A model generated the notes under the pieces. The model searched no databases. It was not told where the DNA came from and worked only from the letters and a program-made list of their open reading frames with translations. Of a DNA stretch of 64,000 nucleotides, positions 7,875 through 17,159 are shown one piece after another (positions within the stretch are counted from its first letter, which is position 1; every line of letters begins with the position of its first letter). Made by a program: the position numbers and the translations under genes. The stretch covers positions 3,758,754 to 3,822,753 of the forward strand of contig OX336343.1 in the NCBI GenBank assembly GCA_946902875.1. The letters are read 5' to 3'. The stretch comes from Nematopogon swammerdamellus. Its lineage: Eukaryota > Arthropoda > Insecta > Lepidoptera > Adelidae.

Positions 7875-10800
7875 ATGATGGAGTTCAACAAGCCAGAGTG
7901 TCTGCGTTTAGAAGGTAATATTGCAGAGAACTACAGAGAGTTCGAAAGTAATGTAAGGATCTATTTCATAGCCACAGAAACAAATGAAAAGAAAATGCCT
8001 ATACAAGTGGCAAGGATAAAAAATCTACTTGGTACAGAAGCTCTCAGGCTGTATCAATCATTGAAAAAAGTTGATGACAAAGAAGAGGAGACCGTGGAGA
8101 GTATCCTAAAAACCTTAAAAGAACATTGCCTTCCCGAGAAAAATGAGACGATTGAATTTTACAAATTCTTTACACGAAAACAATGTGAAAATGAACCCTT
8201 TGAGAAGTTCTATGCAGATTTGAGGCATAAAGCGAATAGCTGTAACTTTGGAAAAATGGAAGAGAGACTAATCAAATCTCAAATAATTATTGGGATATCT
8301 CACAACTCTCTACGAGAAAAATTACTACGGAATCACAAATACAACTTACAAGAGACCGTAAACGCGTGTAAATCTGTAGAATTAGCAGAGAGCAACGCAC
8401 AGTTTCTTACAGTTCCAAGCAGTAGCAGTCGCGTGGAAGCTGTAAGCGATCATAATATCCCTACAGACGTGAAGAAACCTCTCTACAAGAATAATTGCTA
8501 TAGGTGTGGAGGTAGACATGGTCCAAAATGTGGGGCGATGGGAGCCGTCTGTCATGTTTGCGGTAAAATGAACCACTTCGCTAAAGTTTGCCGGAGGAGA
8601 CAAACCCAAGAAGTCGACGTGCCTAGACAGAATAAGCTGCCTCAACCAACCGTGGTACTGCGACAAGATATCAAGGAACTTAAGGAATGTGACGAATATT
8701 CGGATGATAAGAAGATTTTTCAAATTTCTTCATTAAACTCAGACGATGAGGTAAAGTCTTGGTTCAAGGAAATGAGAATTTTAGGAAAGTGGGTAAACTT
8801 TAAACTTGACAGTAGTGCAGAAGTAAATGTATTGCCGAAAAATATACTTTGTGACATAATGCATGTCAATTTACTTTCATGTAAGAGTCGCCTGCAGGAT
8901 TTTGGGGGGCATCTAATAGAACCGTTAGGATGCATAGAGTTATCATTAGAAACAGACGATCAACACAGCTCAGATAAAATAAAGTTTATAGTTGTCGATA
9001 TAAGCTGCACTCCAATCTTAGGTTTACCTACATGTATAAAACTGAATCTGATCAAACGAATTGATTCAAGTTCTATAACTAATACCGAGTCACTTGAAAA
9101 AACTTCTAGTAAGGAAGAATTTATTAAGGCCAACTCTGATATATTTTCAGGATTAGGGTGCTTCCCGGACAAATACAAAATTTCTCTCAAACCAGGTGCT
9201 ATTCCAAAAGCGAACCCTCCAAGAAGAGTTCCGTTTAAATTACGAGAAAGATTGGAAAAAAAACTCATTGAACTTGAGGAAAAAGGTATAATAGAGCGTG
9301 TTGTAGAGCCGTCAGAGTGGTCATCTAATATTGTTGTTGTCGAAAAACCGAATAAAACTGTCCGCGTTTGCATTGATCCAAATGAATTAAACAAGTACAT
9401 TCTAAGAGAATATAATACTATCCCGAATTTAGAAGATATTACAGCAGGACTAACAGGTAAAAAATATTTTTGTGTGTTTGATTTAAAAGATGGTTTTCAT
9501 CAAATCCAATTAGATAAAGAATCCACGCCACTATGTACATTTAGCACACCATTTGGGTGCTTTAAATATCTCAGGGCACCATTTGGATTGTCATCTTTAC
9601 CGGAGGTATTCCAAAAGTTCACCTTTAAATACTTCGGTGATATTACTGGCGTCACTGTTTATTTTGATGATTTGCTCTTAGCTGCAGATTCCATGGATGA
9701 ATTGCATCATATCGTAAAACAAGTTGTCAACAGGGCTAGGACATATAATGTTAAATTTAATCCGGAAAAAGTGCAGTACTTTCAGGAGAATGTGAAATAT
9801 TTTGGTCTAATATTCAACAAAGACGGTGTCAAACCTGACGCAGAAAGGATCCAGGCTATCAAAGATCTAAAACAGCCCAACAACAAAAAGGATTTACAGA
9901 AAATATTAGGCTATATAAACTTCCTAAGACCTTTTCTACCAAATCTCTCAGAGATAATCTATCCATTTAGACAATTGCTAAAAGAGAGCGTTGAATTTAT
10001 GTGGACTGAAATACATACAAAATCACTAGAACAAATAAAAAATATGATTTGTGACAGTACAGTCTTAACTATGTTTGATACCAAAAAAGAAATAGAAGTT
10101 CAGTGTGACGCGTCCCAATCCGCACTAGGTTGTTGTCTTATGCAATCTGGCAAGCCTGTGTGTTATGCCTCGAGGTGTTTAACAGAAACCGAATGTAATT
10201 ATGCCCAGATTGAAAAGGAACTTCTGAGCATCACATTCGCCTGTGATAAATTCCATAACTTAGTATATGGTAATAGAATAAAAGTGTACACTGATCACCA
10301 ACCGCTCTTGACAATTATTAAGAAACCTATTGATAAAATAAAAAATAATAGACTCCGCCGTCTAAAAATGAAGCTCTTGTGTTATGACATAGATTTACAT
10401 TATCTGCCAGGATCTAAGATGTACATCGCTGACCTACTTAGTAGGAATATAGTGCATAGGAAAGTAGATGATGACAATTCAATGATTGATGTAATTCATG
10501 CTGTAACTGACAGTTCATTAAGCATAAGTGACGAGAAGTTAATTCAAATGCAAACTGAAACCAAGGCTGATACTTCACTAAAGAGAGTCTTGGAATTTTA
10601 TCAAAAGGGTTGGTCGATTCAGAATGAAATAGTAGGTGAGCTTATGCACTACTTTAAGATTAGAAAGGACCTCACTGTAGAAAATGAATTGGTTTACTAT
10701 GAAAACAGAGTAGTCGTCCCGGCAACAATGCGTAAATTGTTCCTAAACATTCTTCATGAAACGCATTTAGGGGTAGAAAAAAGCAAGTTAATCGCTAAAA

Positions 10801-11882
10801 GTAACTTCTATTGGCCTGGAGTTATGTCAGATATTTACTCTCTTATTACTAGTTGTCCAATTTGCGTTAAATACTCTCGCTCAAACAAAAAAGACTCGTT
10901 GCTCAATCATGATATTCCTAGTATACCTTTTTACAAGCTAGCGGCGGATATAGGTACCTACGCAGGACTAGATTACCTAATTGTTGTAGATTACTACTCG
11001 CGTTGGATTGAGATGCCCCAGTTACGTAATAAGAGCAGCAGTGAAGTAATAAGCAAACTGAAGGAGATTTTCTCTAAATTCGGGATACCAAAGATCATTA
11101 TAGCTGACAATGTTCCATTCAACAGTTATGAAATGAAAACCTTCGCCAAAGATTGGAATTTTGAAATTGATACAATCAGTCCGTATCATTCCCAATCAAA
11201 TGGACTCGCTGAAAAATATGTAGGGATTGCAAAGAACATGTTAAAAAAATGTAGAGAGGATAAACAATGTATAGACCTATATTTACTTAACTATAGGAAC
11301 TCCCCAGTAGCAAAGTTGCCTTATTCTCCGGCGCAACTTTTAATGAACAGGAAACTGCGTACAAAATTGCCAGTTTTGTCCGAGCAATTAAAACACTGTC
11401 CTATTTTAGAAGACATTCACAAACAAATGATTAACAATCAATCAAAGCAAAAAGAGCATTATGATATACAAGCAAAGAAAAATGAGCCAGAATATAGCGA
11501 GGGAGAAAAAATATGGCTACAGAGTACTGTGACGTCACTGTGGGAACCGGCGATCATAATTAAATCACTTGGTGCTCCCAGATCTTACCTAGTTCGCACA
11601 AAAAACAATAAGTATTATCGGCGCAACACAATTTTTATAAAAAAATACATTGGACACCATTCTACAAAACCAATGTCCGACCTGTCCGCCAGTAATTGTA
11701 GTTTGCCATCACTCATGGATTCACCTGTGCCACCAATACCATTATCACCGGCACAGATGTTGTCACCATCACCTGAACGGCAGTCACATTGTTCTGACTC
11801 ATCATCATCATCAACTTCACCATTACCCATACTAAGGAGGTCAGATAGAACAAGGAGAGCACCTGAGAGGCTCAATCTGTAG
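7875..11882 (+). CDS. Gag-Pol polyprotein of the Mag-like retrotransposon (1335 aa)
   Basis: A single frame from ATGATGGAG to TAG. Gag is residues 1 to about 245, with two zinc knuckles at about 208..239 (CYRCGGRHGPKC, then CHVCGKMNHFAKVC). The protease has LDSSAEVNVLP with D312; the motif is DSSA where the family has D(T/S)GA. RT holds the YFDD box at 596..599. RNase H starts near VQCDAS (D745) with a YTDHQPL motif. The integrase zinc-binding HETHLG is near 961, and its catalytic triad is D1025, D1078, E1113, in LAADIGTYAG, IIADNVPF and SPYHSQSNGLAEK. A Ser/Pro-rich C-terminus follows. Gag and Pol are in one frame, so no frameshift is needed. The frame is fully open, but the protease Gly-to-Ser change may impair processing. 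Antisense ORFs here are shadows. Confidence 0.95.
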   Translation: MMEFNKPECLRLEGNIAENYREFESNVRIYFIATETNEKKMPIQVARIKNLLGTEALRLYQSLKKVDDKEEETVESILKTLKEHCLPEKNETIEFYKFFTRKQCENEPFEKFYADLRHKANSCNFGKMEERLIKSQIIIGISHNSLREKLLRNHKYNLQETVNACKSVELAESNAQFLTVPSSSSRVEAVSDHNIPTDVKKPLYKNNCYRCGGRHGPKCGAMGAVCHVCGKMNHFAKVCRRRQTQEVDVPRQNKLPQPTVVLRQDIKELKECDEYSDDKKIFQISSLNSDDEVKSWFKEMRILGKWVNFKLDSSAEVNVLPKNILCDIMHVNLLSCKSRLQDFGGHLIEPLGCIELSLETDDQHSSDKIKFIVVDISCTPILGLPTCIKLNLIKRIDSSSITNTESLEKTSSKEEFIKANSDIFSGLGCFPDKYKISLKPGAIPKANPPRRVPFKLRERLEKKLIELEEKGIIERVVEPSEWSSNIVVVEKPNKTVRVCIDPNELNKYILREYNTIPNLEDITAGLTGKKYFCVFDLKDGFHQIQLDKESTPLCTFSTPFGCFKYLRAPFGLSSLPEVFQKFTFKYFGDITGVTVYFDDLLLAADSMDELHHIVKQVVNRARTYNVKFNPEKVQYFQENVKYFGLIFNKDGVKPDAERIQAIKDLKQPNNKKDLQKILGYINFLRPFLPNLSEIIYPFRQLLKESVEFMWTEIHTKSLEQIKNMICDSTVLTMFDTKKEIEVQCDASQSALGCCLMQSGKPVCYASRCLTETECNYAQIEKELLSITFACDKFHNLVYGNRIKVYTDHQPLLTIIKKPIDKIKNNRLRRLKMKLLCYDIDLHYLPGSKMYIADLLSRNIVHRKVDDDNSMIDVIHAVTDSSLSISDEKLIQMQTETKADTSLKRVLEFYQKGWSIQNEIVGELMHYFKIRKDLTVENELVYYENRVVVPATMRKLFLNILHETHLGVEKSKLIAKSNFYWPGVMSDIYSLITSCPICVKYSRSNKKDSLLNHDIPSIPFYKLAADIGTYAGLDYLIVVDYYSRWIEMPQLRNKSSSEVISKLKEIFSKFGIPKIIIADNVPFNSYEMKTFAKDWNFEIDTISPYHSQSNGLAEKYVGIAKNMLKKCREDKQCIDLYLLNYRNSPVAKLPYSPAQLLMNRKLRTKLPVLSEQLKHCPILEDIHKQMINNQSKQKEHYDIQAKKNEPEYSEGEKIWLQSTVTSLWEPAIIIKSLGAPRSYLVRTKNNKYYRRNTIFIKKYIGHHSTKPMSDLSASNCSLPSLMDSPVPPIPLSPAQMLSPSPERQSHCSDSSSSSTSPLPILRRSDRTRRAPERLNL

Positions 11883-12024
11883 CTTTATTTAGTGTTTATT
11901 TATCTGTGTTTAGTGTTTATATTATGCAGGTGTGCTCAACCTTTGTTTTGTGTTACATAGTTTATAAGGTTAGCAGGAATGTGCAATTTAACTTTCTTTA
12001 TGATAAAATTTAATTTATTATTTT

Positions 12025-12035
12025 AAAGGGAAGCG
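12025..12035 (+). promoter_or_regulatory. Polypurine tract
   Basis: AAAGGGAAGCG ends directly at the TG of the 3' LTR, the expected place for plus-strand priming. One C interrupts the purine run. Confidence 0.75.
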
Positions 12036-12148
12036 TGTTTAAAAAGTAGTACTTGTCAATGTCAAATAAAACAGATACAATACTCATGTCTAGGAAAATG
12101 GTTTTATTTCTATAATACTTCTTTAGAAAAATATCTAAAACTTAAACA
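12036..12148 (+). repeat. 3' LTR, 113 bp
   Basis: Identical to 7693..7805 and followed by the second GTATG target duplication. Confidence 0.95.
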
Positions 12149-12263
12149 GTATGAAGCCTAGGTGGGGCAATATGGGCTACCAAAGTTGAAAATTTTTCTT
12201 ACGCAAAAATTGTTTCAAACTGCGCAAACATCAAATTCACGAACTAAGTTTGACGGCTGCATG

Positions 12264-12392
12264 TGTATAGTGCCAGGAAGTTATGATGCGCGATAACTTC
12301 CAGAATTAGACCGAAAGTTCACATCTCTTCTTAGGAATGCAGACAGTTTCGCATATTTCCCACGCATCATAACTTCCTGGTGGCACTATACA
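12264..12392. mobile_element. Small inverted-repeat MITE (about 129 bp)
   Basis: Left arm TGTATAGTGCCAGGAAGTTA and right arm TAACTTCCTGGTGGCACTAT are complementary apart from a 3-bp indel, extending through TGATGCG. If the ends are TAGTGCC, the element sits between TA dinucleotides as a Tc1/mariner MITE would (inference). It lies between the LTR element and the host exon. Confidence 0.75.
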
Positions 12393-12451
12393 TTCAGACT
12401 CCCTCGATTTTTTTTTTAAAGAAATGTTAAATATATAATAAAATAACTCAC

Positions 12452-12664
12452 CAGCACACTGTGCGAAGATAATCCGCGTCGCGTCCGGCGTGAGGCTCGC
12501 CGCCCTGCGCGCTCACCGTGTTGAGTGTGAGCTCATAGTTCTTGCTGCACATCTCGTACTCTGGCTTCACACGCTTGATGCAGGCGGCGTGTCTCAGGTA
12601 GTCGTCCTGGTAGCGGCCCGGCTGGCACAGCGACCGCATCGCCGAGTTCACACCCTCGTACATC
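12452..12664 (-). CDS. Internal exon of a cysteine-rich protein, unidentified
   Basis: The reverse strand reads acceptor ...TATATCGGCAG|GATGTACGAG, 213 bp open, then donor GTGTGCTG|GTGAGTT. The first base completes AGG with the AG left by exon 14301..14381. Seventy codons follow (MYEGVNSAMRSLCQPGRY ... HAACIKRVKPEYEMCSKNY ... YLRTVC), and TG is carried to the next exon. Four cysteines and charged helices suggest a secreted, disulfide-bonded insect protein; I do not recognise the family. The next exon is not visible and may lie beyond the LTR element or outside the window. Confidence 0.75.
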
Positions 12665-14130
12665 CTGCCGATATAAGCTGGTCACTCAAATCCTTAAGCA
12701 AGGAGGAGGCAGGTCACTCTTAAGGCCTCATTCGTACATCATCCTGCAGATATAAGCTGGTCACTCAAATCCATACGCAAGGAGGAGGCAGGTCACTCTT
12801 AAGGCCTCATACAAGGTATTCGTACATCATCCTGCAGATATAAGCTGGTCATTCAAATCCATACGCAAGGAGGAGGCAGGTCACTCTTAAGGCCTCATAC
12901 AAGGTATTCGTACATCATCCTGCAGATATAAGCTGGTCATTTAAATCCATACGCAAGGAGGAGGCAGGTCACTCTCCAGACCTCATACAAGGTATTGGTA
13001 CATCATCCTACATATATAAGCTGGTCACTCAAATCCATACGCAAGGAGGACACTCTTAAGGCCTCATACAAGGTATTCATACATCATCCTGCAGATATAA
13101 GCTGGTCATTTAAATCCATACGCAAGGAGGAGGCAGGTCACTGTTAAGGCCTCATACAAGGTATTGGTACATCATCCTGCAGATATAAGCTGGTCATTCA
13201 AATCCATACGCAAGGAGGAGGCAGGTCACTCTCCAGGCCTCATACAAGGTATTGGTACATCATCCTGCAGATATAAGCTGGTCATTCAAATCCATACGCA
13301 AGGAGGAGGCAGGTCACTCTCCAGACCTCATACAAGGTATTGGTACATCATCCTGCAGATATAAGCTGGTCACTCAAATCCATACGCAAGGAGGAGGCAG
13401 GTCACTCTTAAGGCCTCATACAAGGTATTCGTACATAATCCTGCAGATATAAGCTGGTCATTCAAATCCATACGCAAGGAGGAGGCAGGTCACTCTTAAG
13501 GCCTCATACAAGGTATTCGTACATCATCCTGCAGATATAAGCTGGTCATTTAAATCCATACGCAATGAGGAGGCAGGTCACTCTCCAGACCTCATACAAG
13601 GTATTGGTACATCATCCTGCAGATATAAGCTGGTCACTCAAATCCATACGCAAGGAGGACACTCTTAAGGCCTCATACAAGGTATTCGTACATCATCCTG
13701 CAGATATAAGCTGGTCATTTAAATCCATACGCAAGGAGGAGGCAGGTCACTGTGAAGGCCTCATACAAGGTATTCGTACATCATCCTGCAGATATAAGCT
13801 GGTCATTTAAATCCATACGCAAGGAGGAGGCAGGTCACTCTCCAGACCTCATACAAGGTATTGGTACATCATCCTGCAGATATAAGCTGGTCACTCAAAT
13901 CCATACGCAAGGAGGAGGCAGGTCACTCTTAAGGCCTCATAGAAGTTATTCGTACATCATCCTGCAGATATAAGCTGGTCACTCAAGCCATGCCCAAGGA
14001 TGAGGCAGGCCACTCTTAAGGCCTCATACAAGTTATTCGTACATCCTGCAGATATAAGCTGGTCACTGAAATCCATACACAAGGAGGAGGCAGGTCACTC
14101 TTAAGGCCTCATACAAGGTATTCGACAAGA
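12659..14130. repeat. Intronic minisatellite, about 88-bp unit, 17 copies
   Basis: GATATAAGCTGGTCA occurs 17 times at about 88-bp steps; two units are shorter by about 6 bp. Each unit contains ATACGCAAGGAGGAGGCAGG, GGCCTCATACAAGGTATT and TACATCATCCTGCAG. The first unit overlaps the exon 12452..12664 acceptor, so the array starts at the exon boundary. On the gene strand every unit carries a pyrimidine run, CTTATATCTGCAG and then GATGATGTACGA, a near copy of the exon's 3' splice site plus its first bases. Confidence 0.95.
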
Positions 14131-14175
14131 GCGCGAACAAGGTCCAATTCAAAGGAAAGTGATATTTATTGGTCG

Positions 14176-14236
14176 AAACATGTGCTTTGGCCCCTCAGGC
14201 TAAGCCATCCAAACCGGATGCCATAAATAAATTCAT
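14176..14236 (+). repeat. SINE-A tail fragment
   Basis: ACATGTGCTTTGGCCCCTC and the AGCCATCCAAACCGGAT-like end before an A-rich run match, with divergence, the 3' end of SINE-A at 15990..16045. Confidence 0.6.
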
Positions 14237-14300
14237 AAAAGGAATGTCATCCATCACATGTAAGGTGGCCCCTAGCGTAGGTAAGCAGGAAAAAGGGTAC

Positions 14301-14381
14301 CTGTTGAATTTCTGCCGCTCCACCAAGGACATGCAGTGTTCTGTGTAATTAGTGATGCAGCGGATGCCTGCTTGCAGCTCT
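14301..14381 (-). CDS. Internal exon, upstream partner of 12452..12664
   Basis: The reverse strand reads acceptor TTTTTGTGTGATTGTTGCAG, an 81-bp exon, then donor AACAG|GTACCC. The exon has one base, 26 codons (ELQAGIRCITNYTEHCMSLV, then ERQKFN) and AG, which joins the G of exon 12452..12664 to give Arg. The phases agree and the acceptor is strong. CI.NYTEHC, with an N-glycosylation sequon (NYT), fits an extracellular cysteine-rich protein. No upstream exon could be identified with confidence. Confidence 0.75.
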
Positions 14382-14489
14382 CTGCAACAATCACACAAAA
14401 ATATTGTTACTTCACATATTTCATTTGAGTTCAAATAGAATTCACATTTCATTGTTGTGTGCCGAGGCGTTAAGGTTTTTCGTCTTATT

Positions 14490-14526
14490 AATAATATACC
14501 TGAAAAGAAATTTCAGGTATATTATT
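14490..14526. repeat. Perfect hairpin, 16-bp arms
   Basis: AATAATATACCTGAAA and its exact reverse complement are separated by AGAAA. The right arm is also the start of the 63-bp tandem repeat that follows. Confidence 0.9.
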
Positions 14527-14759
14527 TCTCAGAAAGTCTTAACCTGAACAAGGTACGATTCGTGGATATGAAATTTCAGGTATATTATTTCTCAAAAAGT
14601 CTTAACCTGAACAAGGTACAATTCATGAATATGAAATTTCAGGTATATTATTTCTCAGAAAGTCTTAACCCGAAGAAGGTACAATTCATGGATATGAAAT
14701 TTCAGGTATATTATTTCTCAGAAAGTCTTAACCCGAACAAGGTACAATCATGGATTACA
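14508..14759 (+). repeat. 63-bp tandem repeat, four units, open in one frame
   Basis: Units start at 14508, 14571, 14634 and 14697. Because 63 is a multiple of three, a frame from 14457 to 14825 stays open and would encode a 21-residue unit (FQVYYFSESLNLNKVRF core) four times. It lies upstream of exon 14301..14381 on the opposite strand of the host gene. I see no independent reason to call it a gene. Confidence 0.85.
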
Positions 14760-15273
14760 AGAGTAGCACAAGATCGATTACTCCGTTACCACGTTTGTCT
14801 GGATATAACGTGTGGAAGACCTTAGTAAATAAGAAGACCAAGCAATAAACATGTTTTTCATAAATTCAAAGAGCTTGGCTTTTAGATCATTTTATTCCTT
14901 ACATATATCAAAGAAAAGCACACGCATTGTATGCCACTAAATCTCTATAAAATGTCCCTACCAAGTTCAATTGGGCTTAAATCGAGTACGTCGCCAAGCT
15001 CTTTAGGTTCAAAATAAAGTCACCGCGGAGAAGGTGGGGACTGGGGACACATAACGTAATATTCTTTATGGTCATCCATATGAATGGCAAGGTGAGTTTG
15101 AATTTAGCTGGTCTGGGGAATAAACCAGTATGCCTATAATTTACGCTACCTTAGAGTCGAGCTCAGTTAGGTAAGTGCGTGGATAAGTTTAGAGGTTTAG
15201 ACACAAAAATATCAATGTGCGAACGCTAATCTCACGCTAAGAACGGAGATTTATAATTTTTTCTGCATATCAA

Positions 15274-15345
15274 TCAATACTAATAATAAATCTAGTTATT
15301 ACTTTGTTTTATGAGATACTGCGTTTTGTAATAATGCATAGAAGC
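15274..15345 (+). repeat. Helitron 5' end fragment
   Basis: Preceded by A, starts TCAATACTAATAATAAATC and continues TTACTTTGTTTTATGAGATA like the complete copy at 50123. Confidence 0.7.
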
Positions 15346-15519
15346 AATCAGCCCTAAGGAAAACTGTATGCAGTGAACTAAGAAAAGAAATGAATATATT
15401 AGTTTGCGACTTTCCAACAAAATATGCATAGTGCAAAATGAAAACTCTGTATTTACGTTATTGACAACTTAATTAAGAAAAAAAAATTAAGCTAATAAAA
15501 GAATACTTCATACAAATGA

Positions 15520-15644
15520 AAACCGGCCAAGTGCGAGTCGGACTTGCGCACCGAGGTATCCGCACAACAAATGTTAAAATTTTAAATTAACTTTTTATTT
15601 TTTTTATTATTTGTTGTTATTTCCGCCATAATAACGCCACAAAA
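15520..15644 (-). mobile_element. Element L, first part, split by a SINE
   Basis: AACCGGCCAAGTGCGAGTCGG (first 20: AACCGGCCAAGTGCGAGTCG) through CCGCCATAATAAC is the reversed right part of element L. It resumes at 16053 (ACACATATTCTGTGAAAATT), showing that SINE-A inserted into it. Confidence 0.85.
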
Positions 15645-16056
15645 GCGGCGGGTGGCCTAGTGGTTTGAGCATCGGCTTCTCATGCGGGAGGTCCGAGGTT
15701 CGAATCCGGTCGGCGTGTACCAATGAGTTTTTTCTGGCGAAAAAATTTACGTGCATACCTACACCTGCTGCTTCACCGTTCGGAACCGGTGTAAAACTGT
15801 AGGTCCCTTCCCTTGCCCCTTACTAGGTGGTAGGCTCAAATTGTAGCCGACTGGGTTGGTACCACCGCACTGGATGTAAGATGGCCGCATAGCAGCCTCG
15901 GCTGTGTTCTCCTCTAGTCCAGTATAGCCAGCAATCCAGGGAAGTCTCCGGTATGGCACCTACCTACTCGGAGGTGATATTGGCTAGTCAGAGCATGTGC
16001 TTTAGCCCCTCTGACTCAGCCACCCATACCGGATTACATAAAAAAAAAAAAAAAAA
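15645..16056 (+). mobile_element. SINE-A, full-length
   Basis: The tRNA-like head starts GCGGCGGGTGGCCTAGTGG (A box GTGGCCTAGTGG), with B box GGTTCGAATCC at 15697..15707. Then a linker and the core shared with SINE-B (GTAAAACTGTAGGTCCC, TTACTAGGTGGTAGG, GGTTGGTACCACCGCACT; 15791..15871). A family-specific tail follows (TCCAGTATAGCCAGCAATCC, GTCTCCGGTATGGCACCTAC, CATACCGGATTACAT) with a poly-A of about 17. It lies inside element L. Confidence 0.92.
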
Positions 16057-16190
16057 CACATATTCTGTGAAAATTTCAACGCGCTACCTATTACGGTTCA
16101 AGAGATACAGCCCTCGGACAGACGGACGGATAGACAGACAAACCGCGTAGGATTAGTAATAGGTTTCCGTATGGGATACGGAAACCTAAA
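16057..16190 (-). mobile_element. Element L, second part
   Basis: Continues 15520..15644 after the SINE: TGTGAAAATTTCAACG, the ACAGACGGACGGATAGAC tract, and GGATACGGAAACCTAAAAA at the end. Confidence 0.85.
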
Positions 16191-16564
16191 AATTAGGGAA
16201 TAAATCACAAACTTTTACTTTACTTTCACCAGTAATATGCATTAAATATTCCGTAAAAGTTTACAGCAAAGCAAATAATTCGAACTATAAGAACGAACAA
16301 TACGAACTATTTCATTCGTCGCCACCTGCGAGATGGGAATTGTTGTGGCATTGAGGCTAGGACGGGGAGCGACACGTCCGCACTCGACGCCGGTTCATTA
16401 CCGTCTATCGCAGACACGAGCCAGCAGTAGCACGCGCGGGGGAAAGAGGCGTCGTCGCTACAGGTGCATTGCAACAGCAGGCCGACTCATTTATAGTGTC
16501 GTCGCTAACATTACCCCCGCTGATAAACGCGGACAATCCCGTCTACCTAAGGATATAGGATACG
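16191..16564. other. Stretch without recognised gene
   Basis: A frame from 16333 to 16680 is open for 115 codons on the plus strand but is basic, low-complexity and runs into the MITE at 16566, so I do not call it. Confidence 0.4.
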
Positions 16565-16565
16565 A

Positions 16566-16977
16566 TATACGGGTGTTTCAGGGTTTCGTAACTTCAGAGT
16601 TCGAAAGGGGTCCATATTTGAAGACGAAAAGCTCTGAAACTTTTTCCCAGATTCGGGCATTTTATAGTACTTTTTGGTGAAAATAGTTTCATCGAGCTTT
16701 ATTACTAACTTACATGCTTAACTAGTAGAAGAATTGTACTGCGTGTAGGTAAATTCCAATCCCTTAAATTTGAATGGCATGAAAAGAAAAAGGGGACTGA
16801 ACAAAGACAGCACTGTTGCGAAATCTCACTGTACATCGAGTTTTTGTTACAATTTTAAATATTTGTATGAAAAAAAAAACGGAATTTCGATTTGAGTGAC
16901 AAGGATTATTTTCTTCTAATAATGAGTACTTTCTATTCCTGAAGTTTCTCAAGCCTATCCTGAAACACCCTGTATAT
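16566..16977. mobile_element. MITE with ATATACAGGGTGTTTCAGG-type ends
   Basis: The left end ATATACGGGTGTTTCAGG and right end CCTGAAACACCCTGTATAT are complementary except for one missing base; a second block (AACTTCAG) is also mirrored. No transposase. Confidence 0.65.
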
Positions 16978-17159
16978 AGGAAAGGTGTTGAGGATGTTGG
17001 ATGAGTAGGATCAATGTGATAGGGGAAAATAAAGAAATGAACTTTTGGAAGGAAAGATTTATTGTTTTGGTCCATTTAAATTTTGATGCTTTTGTTCTGT
17101 GAAATAGCACTTATAGCTTAACTTGTCGTAACGTGGTGTGCTCATGATCACGAACTACA
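16978..17159. other. Short unassigned stretch
   Basis: No recognisable gene or repeat. Confidence 0.4.

Larger units (their letters stand above)
7693..12148 (+). mobile_element. Complete Ty3/gypsy LTR retrotransposon, Mag-like
   Basis: A 4456-bp element with two identical 113-bp LTRs, 5-bp target duplication, primer-binding site, one uninterrupted gag-pol ORF and a purine-rich tract before the 3' LTR. The short LTRs, paired zinc knuckles and single ORF recall the Mag lineage (Bombyx mag and K02A2.6-like elements), from memory. Identical LTRs mean a recent insertion. There is no envelope-like ORF. It lies on the 3' side of the host exon at 12452..12664, probably in the next intron, with transcription opposite to the host gene. 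Confidence 0.95.

Noticed and set aside
8382..9400. Minus-strand ORFs of 71 to 146 codons under gag-pol
   Set aside because: Antisense shadows of a strong coding frame; no motifs of their own.
12659..14130. CRISPR-like array
   Set aside because: Units are contiguous tandem repeats without variable spacers, in eukaryotic DNA next to an exon.
16333..16680. 115-codon plus-strand ORF
   Set aside because: Low-complexity, basic, and overlaps the end of a MITE.
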